NCBI RefSeq assembly: GCF_900103475.1
Contig: NZ_FNHG01000012.1
Coordinates: 25,042-89,041 of the forward strand
Length of the DNA: 64,000 nt
Reading direction: 5' to 3'
Origin: Maricaulis salignorans
Lineage (GTDB): Bacteria; Pseudomonadota; Alphaproteobacteria; Caulobacterales; Maricaulaceae
Under the pieces are notes generated by a model. It ran no database searches. It saw nothing but the letters and a program-made list of their open reading frames with translations, and was not told the DNA's origin. A program made the position numbers and the translations under genes. Shown one piece after another: positions 26,406 to 36,729 of this stretch (position 1 is the stretch's first letter; each line of letters starts with the position of its first letter).

Positions 26406-26939
26406 GCCGAGCCGGTTGGCGTGATAGTACTGGCGGGTCAGCGCCGCGCCCGTGGCCGGGTCGGTGACGATCATCGTCTCGCGCTGATCGATGCCGGGCC
26501 CGGGCACATAGCGCACCAGGTACTGCCCGGCCGCATTGACCTCGCCGATCTCCATGCCGCCGGCATGCACATAGCCGGTCCAGCTGGCACCGCTATTGAG
26601 GCTCTTGCCGATGCGCCGGCCGATCACGTCATATTGATAGGTGGTGGTCTGGCCCGGCTCGGCGATGCCGGTCAGCCGGTTGCGGGTGTCGTGATTGAAA
26701 AAGCGCGTGCCGTCGCCGGAGAGATTGTCGCTGCCGTCATAGGTGAGCGACCAGCTCGATGCGCCCGCCGATCCTGTCAGCGAGACGGTATCGTATTGAT
26801 TGACGGTATTGGTCGGCTCGTCAGTGCGCACCGAGTTGGCGCTGTCGAAGTCCCAGCTCTCGCTGGCACCGGCGGCGGACCGGTTGCTTGTGTCCCGATT
26901 GTCTGGCGATCCATCGCCCAACCCTGCCTGTCCACGCAA
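26352..26939 (-). pseudogene. RHS protein, 5' fragment (truncated and frameshifted)
   Basis: A 195-residue piece with YD-type repeats (SWSLTYDGSDNLSGDG, TTTYQYDVIGRRIGKSL) and the VRYVPGPGIDQRETMIV segment that precedes the RHS core. Full RHS proteins exceed 1000 residues and carry a signal or secretion domain; none is here, and the frame begins abruptly near 26900. It ends at a stop inside the 59-base interruption and overlaps the 3' fragment by four bases. This is the displaced remnant of a longer gene. Confidence 0.75.
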
Positions 26940-27255
26940 TTCCGGGCGCGGTTATACTGGGGGGGATGGTCGCGATGCGGCAAGTGCGGACATTATGAGG
27001 ACGGGTTCAAGGCAGAATGCGAAATCGATATGCGGTTGTTTTTACGAGGGGTTTTCAAGTGTCGCAGGCGAAGTTTCAGCAACTGAAGCGCATGCCGGCG
27101 CATCATCAACGGCACATCTGCGGTGAGCCAGCGGCGAGTCCAGGGCAGATCAGTGGCAAACAGGGTGACACTCCCGGCCGGCGCAGGCTCGATCGCCGAC
27201 GGCGCCGAGTGGCCGCAGTCCGGGACCGGTGTCGAGGTTTGGCGATTGGGGGTAG
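26940..27255. other. Non-coding spacer between RHS remnant and tRNA-Ser
   Basis: About 315 bases with no supportable gene. Several open frames cross it, but none has a ribosome site with a recognisable product. It probably contains leftover island DNA at the 3' side of the tRNA. Confidence 0.5.
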
Positions 27256-27346
27256 TGGCGGAGAGGAAGGGATTCGAACCCTCGGTACGCTTTTGGCGTA
27301 CACTCCCTTAGCAGGGGAGCGCCTTCGACCACTCGGCCACCTCTCC
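27256..27346 (-). tRNA. tRNA-Ser (anticodon GCU)
   Basis: A 91-nt class II tRNA. The acceptor stem GGAGAGG pairs with CCTCTCC, followed by discriminator G and an encoded CCA. The D-arm has GGCCGAGTGGTCGAAGGC, the anticodon stem-loop is CTCCCCTGCTAAGGGAG with GCT at the centre, the long variable arm TGTACGCCAAAAGCGTACC forms a stem, and GGTTCGAATCC is the T-loop. It reads AGC/AGU serine codons. The RHS/IS accessory patch begins at its 3' end, a common integration point. Confidence 0.97.
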
Positions 27347-27594
27347 ACCTGCGGGTTTAGAATGCCCCGGCGGGGCTATCAAGCGCGAGTTGCGGCGATT
27401 TGCGATCCGATTGCAGGGGCGCGGTGCGCGAGACCCGCAATGGCTCGCCTGGCAACGGGCCTGGCGCCGCTCCGGCGGGGTCAGACGGGGTGGGGCCGGA
27501 CGGGCCCGTAATATTTTCGCCAGCTTTTGATTGACTCACACGCAAAGGTGGTGAAGCCTGATTTTGTTCAATCTATGGATATAGGGGAAATCTC

Positions 27595-27882
27595 ATGATC
27601 TCAGGAAAATCTCTCATGATGGCTGGCGTGGTTGCTGCCCTGGCGCTGGTCGCGGGGCCGTCGGCGATTGCCTCTGGCGGCGATGCCCTCGCGTCTGCGG
27701 ACGCGCCCCAGCCGCGCATGCTCAGCGCTGCCGAGCTTCAGGCCTACCGGACAGGGCGGGCCAATACTGTTCCCGACAATTGCTGGGTCGAGACCTCACC
27801 CTTCACCAACCAATGCATTGGTGTTGTCTGCATCGAAGAAGGCTTCTGGGTCCTGTATGAGTGCGGCGAATTCGGCCTCTAG
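27595..27882 (+). CDS. Small secreted Cys-containing hypothetical protein
   Basis: A 95-residue protein. An AGGGGA ribosome site stands six bases before the ATG. Residues 1-26 form a signal peptide (LMMAGVVAALALVAGPSAIA). The mature part has four cysteines arranged C-x10-C-x4-C-x10-C (CWVETSPFTNQC, VVC, LYEC), which suggests two disulfides. No family recognised. It is monocistronic and ends at a strong hairpin. Real gene judged likely from the signal peptide, ribosome site and terminator. Confidence 0.7.
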   Translation: MISGKSLMMAGVVAALALVAGPSAIASGGDALASADAPQPRMLSAAELQAYRTGRANTVPDNCWVETSPFTNQCIGVVCIEEGFWVLYECGEFGL

Positions 27883-27908
27883 CCAATCTGCCGATTGCGC
27901 TCACAGCA

Positions 27909-27937
27909 ATGCCCGGTTCGTTGATCGAACCGGGCAT
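27909..27937. terminator. Bidirectional hairpin between convergent genes
   Basis: A 12-bp perfect stem, ATGCCCGGTTCG / CGAACCGGGCAT, with a 5-base loop. It lies between the small secreted protein and the glutaryl-CoA dehydrogenase gene, which converge on it, so it may serve both. Confidence 0.75.
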
Positions 27938-27983
27938 CTGCCTGTCTGGCCGTCAGAATGGCGGCGGATATCGATGCGAAGCG

Positions 27984-29191
<1,208 letters not shown>

Positions 29192-29195
<4 letters not shown>

Positions 29196-30010
29196 TGGTC
29201 TTTCGTCCCTGTGCCTGGTGCCGCTCGTACGGCGCTGAAATCCGGCTTTCGCTTCTCGAGAAAGGCGCGATAGCCCTCGTTGAAATCTGCGTGGCTGAAA
29301 GCCCCGGCGAACAGCGCTTTCGTTGCGTCGCTGTCCTGGTTCTGCCCGGCGAGAACGCGGGCAATCATCTGCTTGGTGAATTCGGCCGAATGCGGCGACA
29401 TGTCCAGTAGCTGATCCACATATTCGCTCACCAGACGGTCCAGTCCCGAGGGCGAGGTGACGCGGCTGGCAAGTCCGCAGGCCAGCGCTTCGGCGGCGTC
29501 GAGCGTGCGGGCCGAGAACAACATGTCCTTGGCCATTGCCGCGCCGACGCTATCAACCAGGCGTTTGGTGTCGTTGAAGGGATAGATCAGCCCCATCTTG
29601 GCGGGCGTGATGGCGAAGCGGGCGCTTTCATCGGCAAAGCGCAGATCACAGGCCAGCGCCAGGGCGCAGCCGCCGCCGACGCAGGCGCCGCGGATCATGG
29701 CGATCGTCGGATGCGGGAAGGCGGCGAGGGCGTCGAGCGCGGCCGCGATCTGGCGGGAATAGGTTCCGGCGCGCTCCGGCGTCGCGTAAACTTCGGCGAA
29801 TTCGGAAATATCGGCGCCCGACGCGAAGGCATTGCCGGCGCCGCGCACGATCAGCACGCGGCAATCAGCGGCGAGACCGTCCAGCAGGCCGGGCAGGGCG
29901 GCCCACATCGCCTGGGTAAAGGCATTGCGGGTGTGTGGCCGGTCGAGCACGAGTTCGGCCACCGCACCGCGGCGCTCTAGGGTCAGGCCTTCAATCGGCG
30001 GCTGGGTCAT
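29192..30010 (-). CDS. Crotonase-fold protein without the hydratase glutamates
   Basis: A 272-residue enoyl-CoA hydratase/isomerase family protein. The ATG at 30010 begins the conserved fold; the open frame before it overlaps the divergent symporter gene. The CoA and oxyanion elements are present ([30 protein letters not shown]). The two catalytic glutamates of hydratases, normally in GGGCE and PE, are Ala116 (GGGCA) and Ala137 (TPAKMG) here. It is therefore unlikely to hydrate crotonyl-CoA in the usual way, although it is translationally coupled to gcdH. It could be an isomerase, decarboxylase or thioester hydrolase of the superfamily. Confidence 0.82.
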
Positions 30011-30146
30011 TGCGGGGAAAATCTCTTTGCGGACAGGCGTGGCGCAGCGAAGCCTTGGTATCGCCAAGCAAACCAGCATAAACCTGTGGCCCTGAGTCAT
30101 AAAAGCGCCGCGCTGCGTTTTGCGTAGCGATGCCGGGGAGGGCGTT

Positions 30147-31613
30147 ATGAACCAACAGACAATCGTCGTGCTGATCACGCTGGTGATCTATAACCTCATT
30201 TTGATCGGGGTTGGCGTCTGGGCCAGCAAGCGCAACCGGAATGAATCCGACTTCTTCGTTGCCAGCCAGGGATTGGGGGCCTGGGTTGCCGGCCTCTCCT
30301 ACGCCGCCTCGACTTCCTCGGCCTGGGTGCTGCTCGGCTTCACCGGCTTCGTCTATGCCACCGGCCTGTCGGCCCTGTGGATGGTGCCGGGGATCTGGGG
30401 TGGCTATGTCGCGGTCTGGCTCTGGTTCGGCAAGCGCCTGCGCGAGGAAACCGCCGAGCGTGGCCATGTCACGCTGACCGATTTTCTCGCCGCGCAGACC
30501 TCTGGCCGGATGCGGGTGCTGATCACCGGACTGGCCTCGATCCTGATCGTGTTCTGCTTTGTTTTCTATATCGCGGCCCAGTTCGGCGCCGCGGCGGCCG
30601 CCTTCGAAACCCAATTCCCTGTCAACCAGACCCAGGCCGTCATGATCGGCGCTGCGGTGATCCTGATCTATTCCCTGCTCGGAGGCTTTTGGGCGGTCAG
30701 TGTCACCGACATGCTGCAAGGTTTCATGATGGTGCTGGTCGCGCTCACCCTGCCGGTGGCGGCCCTGATCGCGGCAGGTGGTCCGGCGCAGGTTTTCGCG
30801 ACCCTCGCGGCCGAAGCGCCGCCGGAATATCTCCAGATCACGGGTGGCCGGGCCGGCTTCATGCTGGTTGGATTTGTGCTCGGCGTCTGGGGAGTCGGTA
30901 TCGGTGCGCTGGGACAGCCGCAGCTCATGTCGCGCCTGATGGCGGTGAAGGATGAGGCGGCGCGCTATCGCGGCTTCGCCATTGCGATCATCTGGGCCGT
31001 GATCATGTTCACCGGCATGACGGTTCTGGCGCTGGCTGGCCGCGCGCTGGTCGGCGGTGCGGAGAATGGGGAAAACCTGTTCTATCTCCTCGCCGGTGAT
31101 CTCCTGCCGCCGGTCCTGGCCGGGATTGTTCTGGCCGCCGTGCTTTCGGCGGTGATGTCGACGGTCGATTCCATCCTGCTCGTGGCTGCCGCCGCGATCG
31201 CCCATGATATGGGCCTGTCGCGCCGCTTTCCCGGCAGTGAGTTGACCGTCTCGCGCATCGTAATGCTGGCCATTGCGTTGGTGGCGATCTGGATGACGCT
31301 GGCCCTGCCGAGCACGATTTTCGCCCGTGTTCTCTTTGCCTGGGCAGCGCTGGGCGCAGCCTTCGGCCCGATCATCATCATGCGGGTGATGCGCATTGAC
31401 CCAAGCGGCCGCGCCACGCTCGCCGCCATGGCCACCGGCTTCGCGCTGACGGTGTTCTTCAACGCGCTTGGTGCGCTCGATCCGGCCGGTCTTGATGGCG
31501 TCATGCGCACGCTGGCCGGGTTGGCCCGCCTGCCGGGCGATCCGTTCGAGCGTGTTGTGCCCTGGGTGCCGGCACTGGCGATCCTGTGGCTGGGCCGGCA
31601 GCGGAGGGGGTAA
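30147..31613 (+). CDS. Sodium:solute symporter family protein (PutP-like)
   Basis: A 488-residue SSS-family carrier with about 13 membrane helices. The first helices (VVLITLVIYNLILIGVGVWA), the sodium-site region SYAASTSSAWVLLGFTG and VLSAVMSTVDSILLVAAAA match the PutP/SSF pattern. The ATG at 30147 has GGGGAGGG in front. PutP carries proline; the short C-terminus and lack of partner genes leave the substrate open. It is divergent from the gcdH pair. Confidence 0.88.
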   Translation: MNQQTIVVLITLVIYNLILIGVGVWASKRNRNESDFFVASQGLGAWVAGLSYAASTSSAWVLLGFTGFVYATGLSALWMVPGIWGGYVAVWLWFGKRLREETAERGHVTLTDFLAAQTSGRMRVLITGLASILIVFCFVFYIAAQFGAAAAAFETQFPVNQTQAVMIGAAVILIYSLLGGFWAVSVTDMLQGFMMVLVALTLPVAALIAAGGPAQVFATLAAEAPPEYLQITGGRAGFMLVGFVLGVWGVGIGALGQPQLMSRLMAVKDEAARYRGFAIAIIWAVIMFTGMTVLALAGRALVGGAENGENLFYLLAGDLLPPVLAGIVLAAVLSAVMSTVDSILLVAAAAIAHDMGLSRRFPGSELTVSRIVMLAIALVAIWMTLALPSTIFARVLFAWAALGAAFGPIIIMRVMRIDPSGRATLAAMATGFALTVFFNALGALDPAGLDGVMRTLAGLARLPGDPFERVVPWVPALAILWLGRQRRG

Positions 31614-32131
31614 CAGGAATCGAAGGCGCCCCGGTGCTGCGCCCGCGAGTGGAGCGTCAGCCTGTCACCAGGGTATCGGCCCGGACATCGATTTTTGAAA
31701 CCCGATCAACGCGGTGAGCACGCCTTGGCTGTCAGGGTCTGGCGCGCGTGAGCTGGCGAATGCAGCGCGCCGTATTCGCGGCCCCGAGTCCAGCTCAACA
31801 GCCCGGCGTGCCTTGCGCACCGCTGACGGTGAACACCTACTCGCCTGGCGTCGAACAATGCCGGCGGGAATAATGAAAACGGTGTTTTTGTATGGCGGCT
31901 AGCCCGTCATGGCGCGCATGAGCGGCGCGGTGGATGACGGATCTGGGTCCGCTTTTCCGCCAGAGTCAGATGGTTTCGCCCTGCGGGTGGGGTGCGGATC
32001 CTCCTCGAGGGGGCTGGCCGTGAAAGCCGCTACAACCCCTGCGGTCAATATGCACTTCTCCTCGCGCGGGTCGCTGGACCGGGGCGGGCGAAGCAGCCTA
32101 CCGCTTGTGGCGTGTTGTTGGGGCTTTGATC
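31614..32131. other. Intergenic region without recognisable gene
   Basis: About 520 bases between the symporter and the secreted nuclease. Two short open frames cross it but have neither ribosome sites nor familiar sequence. No clear terminator or promoter was found. Confidence 0.5.
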
Positions 32132-32926
32132 TTGCGTAAATTGCTTGTGGCGGCCCTGGCCGGGGTTACGGGAATGGCGGGCGCACTGCCGGCTGGCGGC
32201 CAGGATATTCATATCGTTCATTGTTATCGCGGTGCCTGTCCGGCCGGGACGCCGGTCAGCAATGACCTGGTTGTGCGTGAAATCTATGCGCTCTCGGCCA
32301 ATGATGACACCAAGCTGGCCGACTGGGTCGCCTATCGGGTCACGCGAGAAACCATGGGGTCGTCGGCGGACCTGAACCGTAATTGGCGCACCGATGAATT
32401 CCTTGCCGAGGACGAGACGCTGGAGGCTGGGCGCGGCGCGCGCGATGACTACCAGGGCGCCAACCGGGCCCATGGCTATGATCGTGGTCATCAGGCGCCG
32501 CTGGCCTCCTTTGCGGGCACACCGTTCTGGCGCTCGACCAATATCTATTCCAACATTACGCCGCAAAGCGCGGCCCTCAACCAGGGCGCCTGGGTGGCGC
32601 TGGAAACCGCAGTGCGCGATCTCGCCTGGGCGCAGCGCGAACTCTATGTCCTGACCGGCCCACTCTATGAACGCGACATGCCGGGGCTGGACAATGCCGG
32701 CGAGCCGCACCGCGTACCGTCCGCCTACTGGAAACTGGTGATCGATGCCGCGGGCAATTCCACCGGCTTTCTGTTCGACCAGGAAACGCCGCGCGATGCG
32801 GATTATTGCGATCATCGCAGCACGCTCGCCGAAATCGAGCGGCGCTCGGGTCTGGTTCTCGTGGGCGAAGGCCTGAGCCGGGCCGGCGGCGATCTGGGTG
32901 CGGCACTCGGTTGTGTCGTCGCCTGA
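32132..32926 (+). CDS. Secreted DNA/RNA non-specific endonuclease
   Basis: A 264-residue beta-beta-alpha-metal nuclease of the NUC1/EndoG type. The catalytic motif DRGH is at residues 117-120 with His120 as general base, and the metal-binding Asn is in ITPQSAALNQGAW. The start is placed at a TTG that opens a clean signal peptide (RKLLVAALAGVTGMAGALPAGG) eight bases after GGGG; no ATG fits. The enzyme is likely periplasmic or extracellular and degrades DNA and RNA for nutrients. Four or more Cys in the mature part suit export. Confidence 0.85.
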   Translation: MRKLLVAALAGVTGMAGALPAGGQDIHIVHCYRGACPAGTPVSNDLVVREIYALSANDDTKLADWVAYRVTRETMGSSADLNRNWRTDEFLAEDETLEAGRGARDDYQGANRAHGYDRGHQAPLASFAGTPFWRSTNIYSNITPQSAALNQGAWVALETAVRDLAWAQRELYVLTGPLYERDMPGLDNAGEPHRVPSAYWKLVIDAAGNSTGFLFDQETPRDADYCDHRSTLAEIERRSGLVLVGEGLSRAGGDLGAALGCVVA

Positions 32927-33137
32927 AGCGCTTGCCGGGCGGGCCTGGCTTGCCGGCCGAGCCTGCGCCCTTTAGGCTCTGCCGCATGACAAGATGTCCA
33001 TCCCGTCTTCTGCCGGCACGCGCAGGGCAGCGAATTACGGACCCGGTCCCGCATTGCGGGCCGGGTTATTGTGTTCGATCCGACGGGATGCCTGCCGCGC
33101 TCTGAAGCCCGGGCGTCCGCCACCCTGTGGAGCGCCC

Positions 33138-33626
33138 ATGTTCAATTCCCCCACACTCCATCTCGTCTGCGGCAAGATCGCGGCGGGAAAATCAACCCTG
33201 TGCCGTCAACTCGCCGCGGCACCGGCGACCGTACTGCTTGCCGAAGATGACTGGCTGTCGGGTCTCTACCCCGGCGAGATCAACAGTCTGGATGACTATG
33301 TGCGCTGTTCGCGCCGTCTTCGCGCGCTGGTCGGGCCGCATGTCACAGAATTGCTGCGCGCAGGCCTTGGTGTTGTGCTCGATTTTCCGGCCAATACGCT
33401 CGCGTCACGAAGGTGGATGCGATCCATCATCGAGGAATCAGGGGCCGGGCACCGGCTACACCTGATTGAGCTCGATGATGCGAGCTGCAAGGCGCGCCTG
33501 CGGCGCAGAAATGCGGCGGGCGGACACGCTTACCAGGCCAGCGATGCCGAGTTTGATCTGTTCACACGCTATTACGTGCCGCCGGGGGTAGAGGAGGGGT
33601 TTGAAATCATTATGCATCCGGGGTGA
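33138..33626 (+). CDS. Small P-loop kinase-like ATPase (AAA_33 type)
   Basis: A 162-residue cytoplasmic protein with Walker A GKIAAGKST (residues 12-20), an Asp pair in LAEDDWL, a Walker-B-like strand GLGVVLDFPANT and a C-terminal lid with RLRRRNAAGG. The layout is that of small nucleotide/sugar or antibiotic kinases and zeta-toxin-like ATPases. The ATG at 33138 has GGAG seven bases upstream; an open frame reaches 48 codons further back without a site. No antitoxin lies next to it. The substrate is unknown. Confidence 0.8.
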   Translation: MFNSPTLHLVCGKIAAGKSTLCRQLAAAPATVLLAEDDWLSGLYPGEINSLDDYVRCSRRLRALVGPHVTELLRAGLGVVLDFPANTLASRRWMRSIIEESGAGHRLHLIELDDASCKARLRRRNAAGGHAYQASDAEFDLFTRYYVPPGVEEGFEIIMHPG

Positions 33627-33743
33627 GTAGCGGGTGTTGGCCGAAGCGAGCCGGGTGAGGACGGCCCGCCTATCAGCCCGCGGTCCTGCCCCTGCGACAC
33701 CGAGGCCCTTGACGAAGCGACCGTCCCGTAAGACCAACCACCC

Positions 33744-35738
33744 ATGATCGCTGAACTCGGCCAGGCCGCCCTCATTCTCGCTTTTGTCGTCGCACTTTTG
33801 CAGGCCGTGCTCGGCTTTGCCGGCGTGGCCGTCCGCGACCCGGTGTTTCATGGTTTTGCGCGGGCCGGGGCGATGGCCCAGTTCGTGCTGATCGCGTCAG
33901 CCTTTGCCTGTCTGACCGCGTTGTTTGTGGTGTCGGATTTTTCCGTGCTGGTGGTCGCGCAGAACTCGCACACGCTAAAGCCTTTCCTCTACAAACTCTC
34001 TGGCGTCTGGGGCAATCATGAGGGCTCGATGCTGCTCTGGGCCCTGATCCTGACCGGTTATACGGGGGCGTTGGCCCTGTTGGGGCAGCATGTGGCGCCG
34101 CGACTGATCACGCTGACATTCTCGGTGCAGTCGCTGATCACGGCGGCCTTCCTCGCCTTTTTGATCTTCACCTCCAATCCGTTCGCACGGCTGTTTCCGG
34201 TGCCGCTGGACGGTGCCGATCTCAACCCGCTGCTCCAGGATCCCGGTCTCGCCTCGCATCCACCCATGCTCTATGCCGGCTATGTCGGGTTTTCGATTAC
34301 CTTCTCCTTTGCCGTCGCGGCCCTGATCGAGGGGCGGGTCGATGCGCGCTGGGCGCGGATCGTGCGCCCCTGGGCACTGACGGCCTGGACCTTTCTGACG
34401 GTCGGCATCGCGCTCGGTGCCAGCTGGGCCTATTACGAGCTGGGCTGGGGTGGCTGGTGGGCCTGGGATCCGGTCGAGAACGCCTCGCTCATGCCCTGGC
34501 TGGCGGGCACGGCCTTCATCCATTCGCTGCGGGTGATGGAAAAGCGCGACACGCTCAAGGCCTGGACCATATTGCTGGCGCTGCTCACCTTCTCACTGTC
34601 GCTGGCGGGAACTTTCCTGGTCCGCTCGGGTATCATTACCTCCGTCCATGCCTTTGCCGTTGACCCGGAACGCGGTGTGTTCATTCTCGGTATTCTGATT
34701 TTGGTGATCGGTGGCTCGCTGGTGCTGTACGGGCTGCGCGCCGGCCACCTCAAACCGACCGGCGTCTTCGCCGAGGTGAGCCGCGAGAGCACGCTGCTGG
34801 TCAATAATCTCTTCCTGGCTGCAGCTTGCGCACTGGTCTTTTTCGGCACCTTCTACCCGCTCTTCATCACCACGGTTTCCGACGAGACGATCTCGATTGG
34901 CGCACCTTTCTACCACGCCACCTTTATCCCGATGATGGCGGTGCTTTTCCTGCTGGTCCCGGTCAGCGGCATGCTGGCCTGGAAACGTGGCAAGCTCGGT
35001 CCGATTGCCAAAAAACTCGCTCCGGCCTTCATCGCGGCCCTTGTCGCGGGGCTGATCGCGCTCTGGATTGCCGAGCGTGAGGTCGTGGCCGGCGCCATTG
35101 GCTCCGCCCTGGCGGTGTGGGTTGGTCTGGGCGTATTGCTCGATCTGAAGTCGCGGGTGAAACTGTTCGAAGTCGATCTTGCCGCCAGCTGGGCGCGGGC
35201 CAAGCGCCTGCCAGCGGGGATATGGGGAATGATCGTGGCGCATTTCGGGCTCGCTGTCCTCATCTTCGCGGTTACCGGCGTCAGTGCCTGGAAGGATGAA
35301 GCCAGTGCTTTCCTGATGCCGGGCCAGGCGTTTGAGCTCGATGGCTATTCGATCGAACTGGTCGATGTCGTGCGTAGTGACCGGGAGAATTTCGTCTCCC
35401 AGGCCGGCACGTTGGCCATCTCGCGCGATGGCCGCGAGCTCGGTCACATGGTTGCCGAGCGGCGCTTCTATCCGGTGCGTGAGATGGCGACGACAGAATC
35501 GGCGATCCGGACCCGGCTTGATGGCGATCTCTATGTCACGATCGGCGAGGGCGTCGAAGGCCGCGGCTGGGCCGTGCACGCCTATATCTATCCGCTGGCG
35601 GTCTGGTTGTGGATCGGATCGGCCCTGCTCACCCTCGGTGGCTTGCTCGCACTCGGTGATCGCGGCCGGCGCGCCCTGACATCGCGCGATCTGGCCAAGC
35701 GCAAGCCGGGCGAAAAAACGGGTGCGGAGACGCCGTGA
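33744..35738 (+). CDS. ccmF: Cytochrome c heme lyase CcmF
   Basis: A 664-residue polytopic protein that attaches heme to apocytochrome c in system I. The tryptophan-rich WWD motif is clear (GGWWAWDPVENASLMPWL) in the heme-handling loop, along with LWGNHEGS-type residues (GVWGNHEGSMLLW) and about 15 helices. It opens a four-gene operon ccmF-ccmG-ccmH-ccmI with overlapping ends. ccmE, often next to ccmF in Alphaproteobacteria, and ccmABCD are not in the window. Confidence 0.96.
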   Translation: MIAELGQAALILAFVVALLQAVLGFAGVAVRDPVFHGFARAGAMAQFVLIASAFACLTALFVVSDFSVLVVAQNSHTLKPFLYKLSGVWGNHEGSMLLWALILTGYTGALALLGQHVAPRLITLTFSVQSLITAAFLAFLIFTSNPFARLFPVPLDGADLNPLLQDPGLASHPPMLYAGYVGFSITFSFAVAALIEGRVDARWARIVRPWALTAWTFLTVGIALGASWAYYELGWGGWWAWDPVENASLMPWLAGTAFIHSLRVMEKRDTLKAWTILLALLTFSLSLAGTFLVRSGIITSVHAFAVDPERGVFILGILILVIGGSLVLYGLRAGHLKPTGVFAEVSRESTLLVNNLFLAAACALVFFGTFYPLFITTVSDETISIGAPFYHATFIPMMAVLFLLVPVSGMLAWKRGKLGPIAKKLAPAFIAALVAGLIALWIAEREVVAGAIGSALAVWVGLGVLLDLKSRVKLFEVDLAASWARAKRLPAGIWGMIVAHFGLAVLIFAVTGVSAWKDEASAFLMPGQAFELDGYSIELVDVVRSDRENFVSQAGTLAISRDGRELGHMVAERRFYPVREMATTESAIRTRLDGDLYVTIGEGVEGRGWAVHAYIYPLAVWLWIGSALLTLGGLLALGDRGRRALTSRDLAKRKPGEKTGAETP

Positions 35739-36271
35739 TGGGACGCTGGCTCGCCTTCACCCCCTTGCTGGTATTCGCCGTGATGGCGATCTATTTCGGC
35801 ATGGGCCTGCGCGAGGATCCGGGCGCCATTCCCTCGCAATTGATCGACGAGCCATTACCGGCTTTCGACTTGCCACCGGTTGCCGGTGCAGAGGCAGGCC
35901 TGTCCAACAGCGATCTGGCCGGGCATGTCAGCCTGGTCAATGTATTCGGGTCCTGGTGCCCGCCCTGTGCGATCGAACACCCGATGCTGATGCAGATCGC
36001 GCGTTCGCAGATCGTGCCGATTTATGGCGTTGACTGGCGCGACACGCCGGAGGCCGGAGCGGCATGGCTTGAGCGGCATGGGAATCCCTACACGGCTGTC
36101 GGTCTTGACCCGGAGAGCCATTTGGCGATCGATCTGGGGATCACCGGCGCACCGGAGAGTTTTCTGGTCGATGCCAGCGGGCGCGTGCGCTATCGCCATG
36201 TCGGTATCATCACGCAGCAGGACTGGGATGAAACCCTTCTGCCGCTGATCCGCGAGCTGGAGGCCTCATGA
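35738..36271 (+). CDS. ccmG: Thiol:disulfide interchange protein CcmG/DsbE
   Basis: A 177-residue membrane-anchored thioredoxin that reduces the CxxCH heme site of apocytochromes. One N-terminal helix (about 5-22), then the thioredoxin fold with active site WCPPC (Cys74, Cys77) and the cis-proline segment GITGAPESFLV. The ATG at 35738 shares a base with the ccmF stop; a GTG one codon earlier is possible. Translationally coupled on both sides. Confidence 0.94.
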   Translation: MGRWLAFTPLLVFAVMAIYFGMGLREDPGAIPSQLIDEPLPAFDLPPVAGAEAGLSNSDLAGHVSLVNVFGSWCPPCAIEHPMLMQIARSQIVPIYGVDWRDTPEAGAAWLERHGNPYTAVGLDPESHLAIDLGITGAPESFLVDASGRVRYRHVGIITQQDWDETLLPLIRELEAS

Positions 36272-36729
36272 TGCGCACCCTGATCGCTTGCCTCGCCTTG
36301 TTGCTCGCACCTGTCGCCCTGGCCGCACCATCACCGGACGAGGTCTATGCCGACGCCGCGATGGAACGTCGCGCCCGCGCGCTCTATACCCAATTGCGCT
36401 GTGTCGTCTGCCAGAGTCAGAGCATTGATGAATCCAATGCTTCGCTGGCTGAGGACATGCGGATCGTTGTTCGCGAGCGCCTCGCCGCGGGTGATAGCGA
36501 TGCCGAAATTCTCGCCTATATGCAGGCGCGCTATGGTGATTACGTGCTGATGCTGCCGCCCCTGCAGGCCAATACGCTGGCGCTGTGGGGCCTGCCATTC
36601 TTTCTTCTCTTCGTGGGCGGTGGATTGATCATTGTCTATGTCCGGCGCCAGGCGCGCGGGATGGATGCTGCGTTGACCCCCGAAGAAGAGGCCGAACTGG
36701 CCGAGTTGATGGATGAGGAGGGCCAGTGA
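36268..36729 (+). CDS. ccmH: Cytochrome c-type biogenesis protein CcmH (CycL)
   Basis: A 153-residue protein with a signal peptide (residues 1-20), the LRCVVCQ motif (Cys45, Cys48) that exchanges thiols with apocytochrome and CcmG, and a C-terminal membrane helix (about 104-126) before an acidic tail. It lacks the TPR part, which is the separate ccmI gene next door. Starts and stops overlap its neighbours by four and one bases. Confidence 0.95.
   Translation: MMRTLIACLALLLAPVALAAPSPDEVYADAAMERRARALYTQLRCVVCQSQSIDESNASLAEDMRIVVRERLAAGDSDAEILAYMQARYGDYVLMLPPLQANTLALWGLPFFLLFVGGGLIIVYVRRQARGMDAALTPEEEAELAELMDEEGQ

Noticed and set aside
27017..27511. A plus-strand frame across the tRNA-Ser gene
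   Set aside because: It reads through a tRNA on the opposite strand and has an Arg/Gly-rich, featureless product.
29991..31205. A 404-codon minus-strand open frame opposite the sodium symporter
   Set aside because: The antisense translation is low-complexity and charged, while the plus strand encodes a clear SSS carrier.
33138..33626. Possible zeta-type toxin
   Set aside because: It has a P-loop and similar size, but no epsilon-type antitoxin is adjacent, so only a generic small P-loop kinase is claimed.
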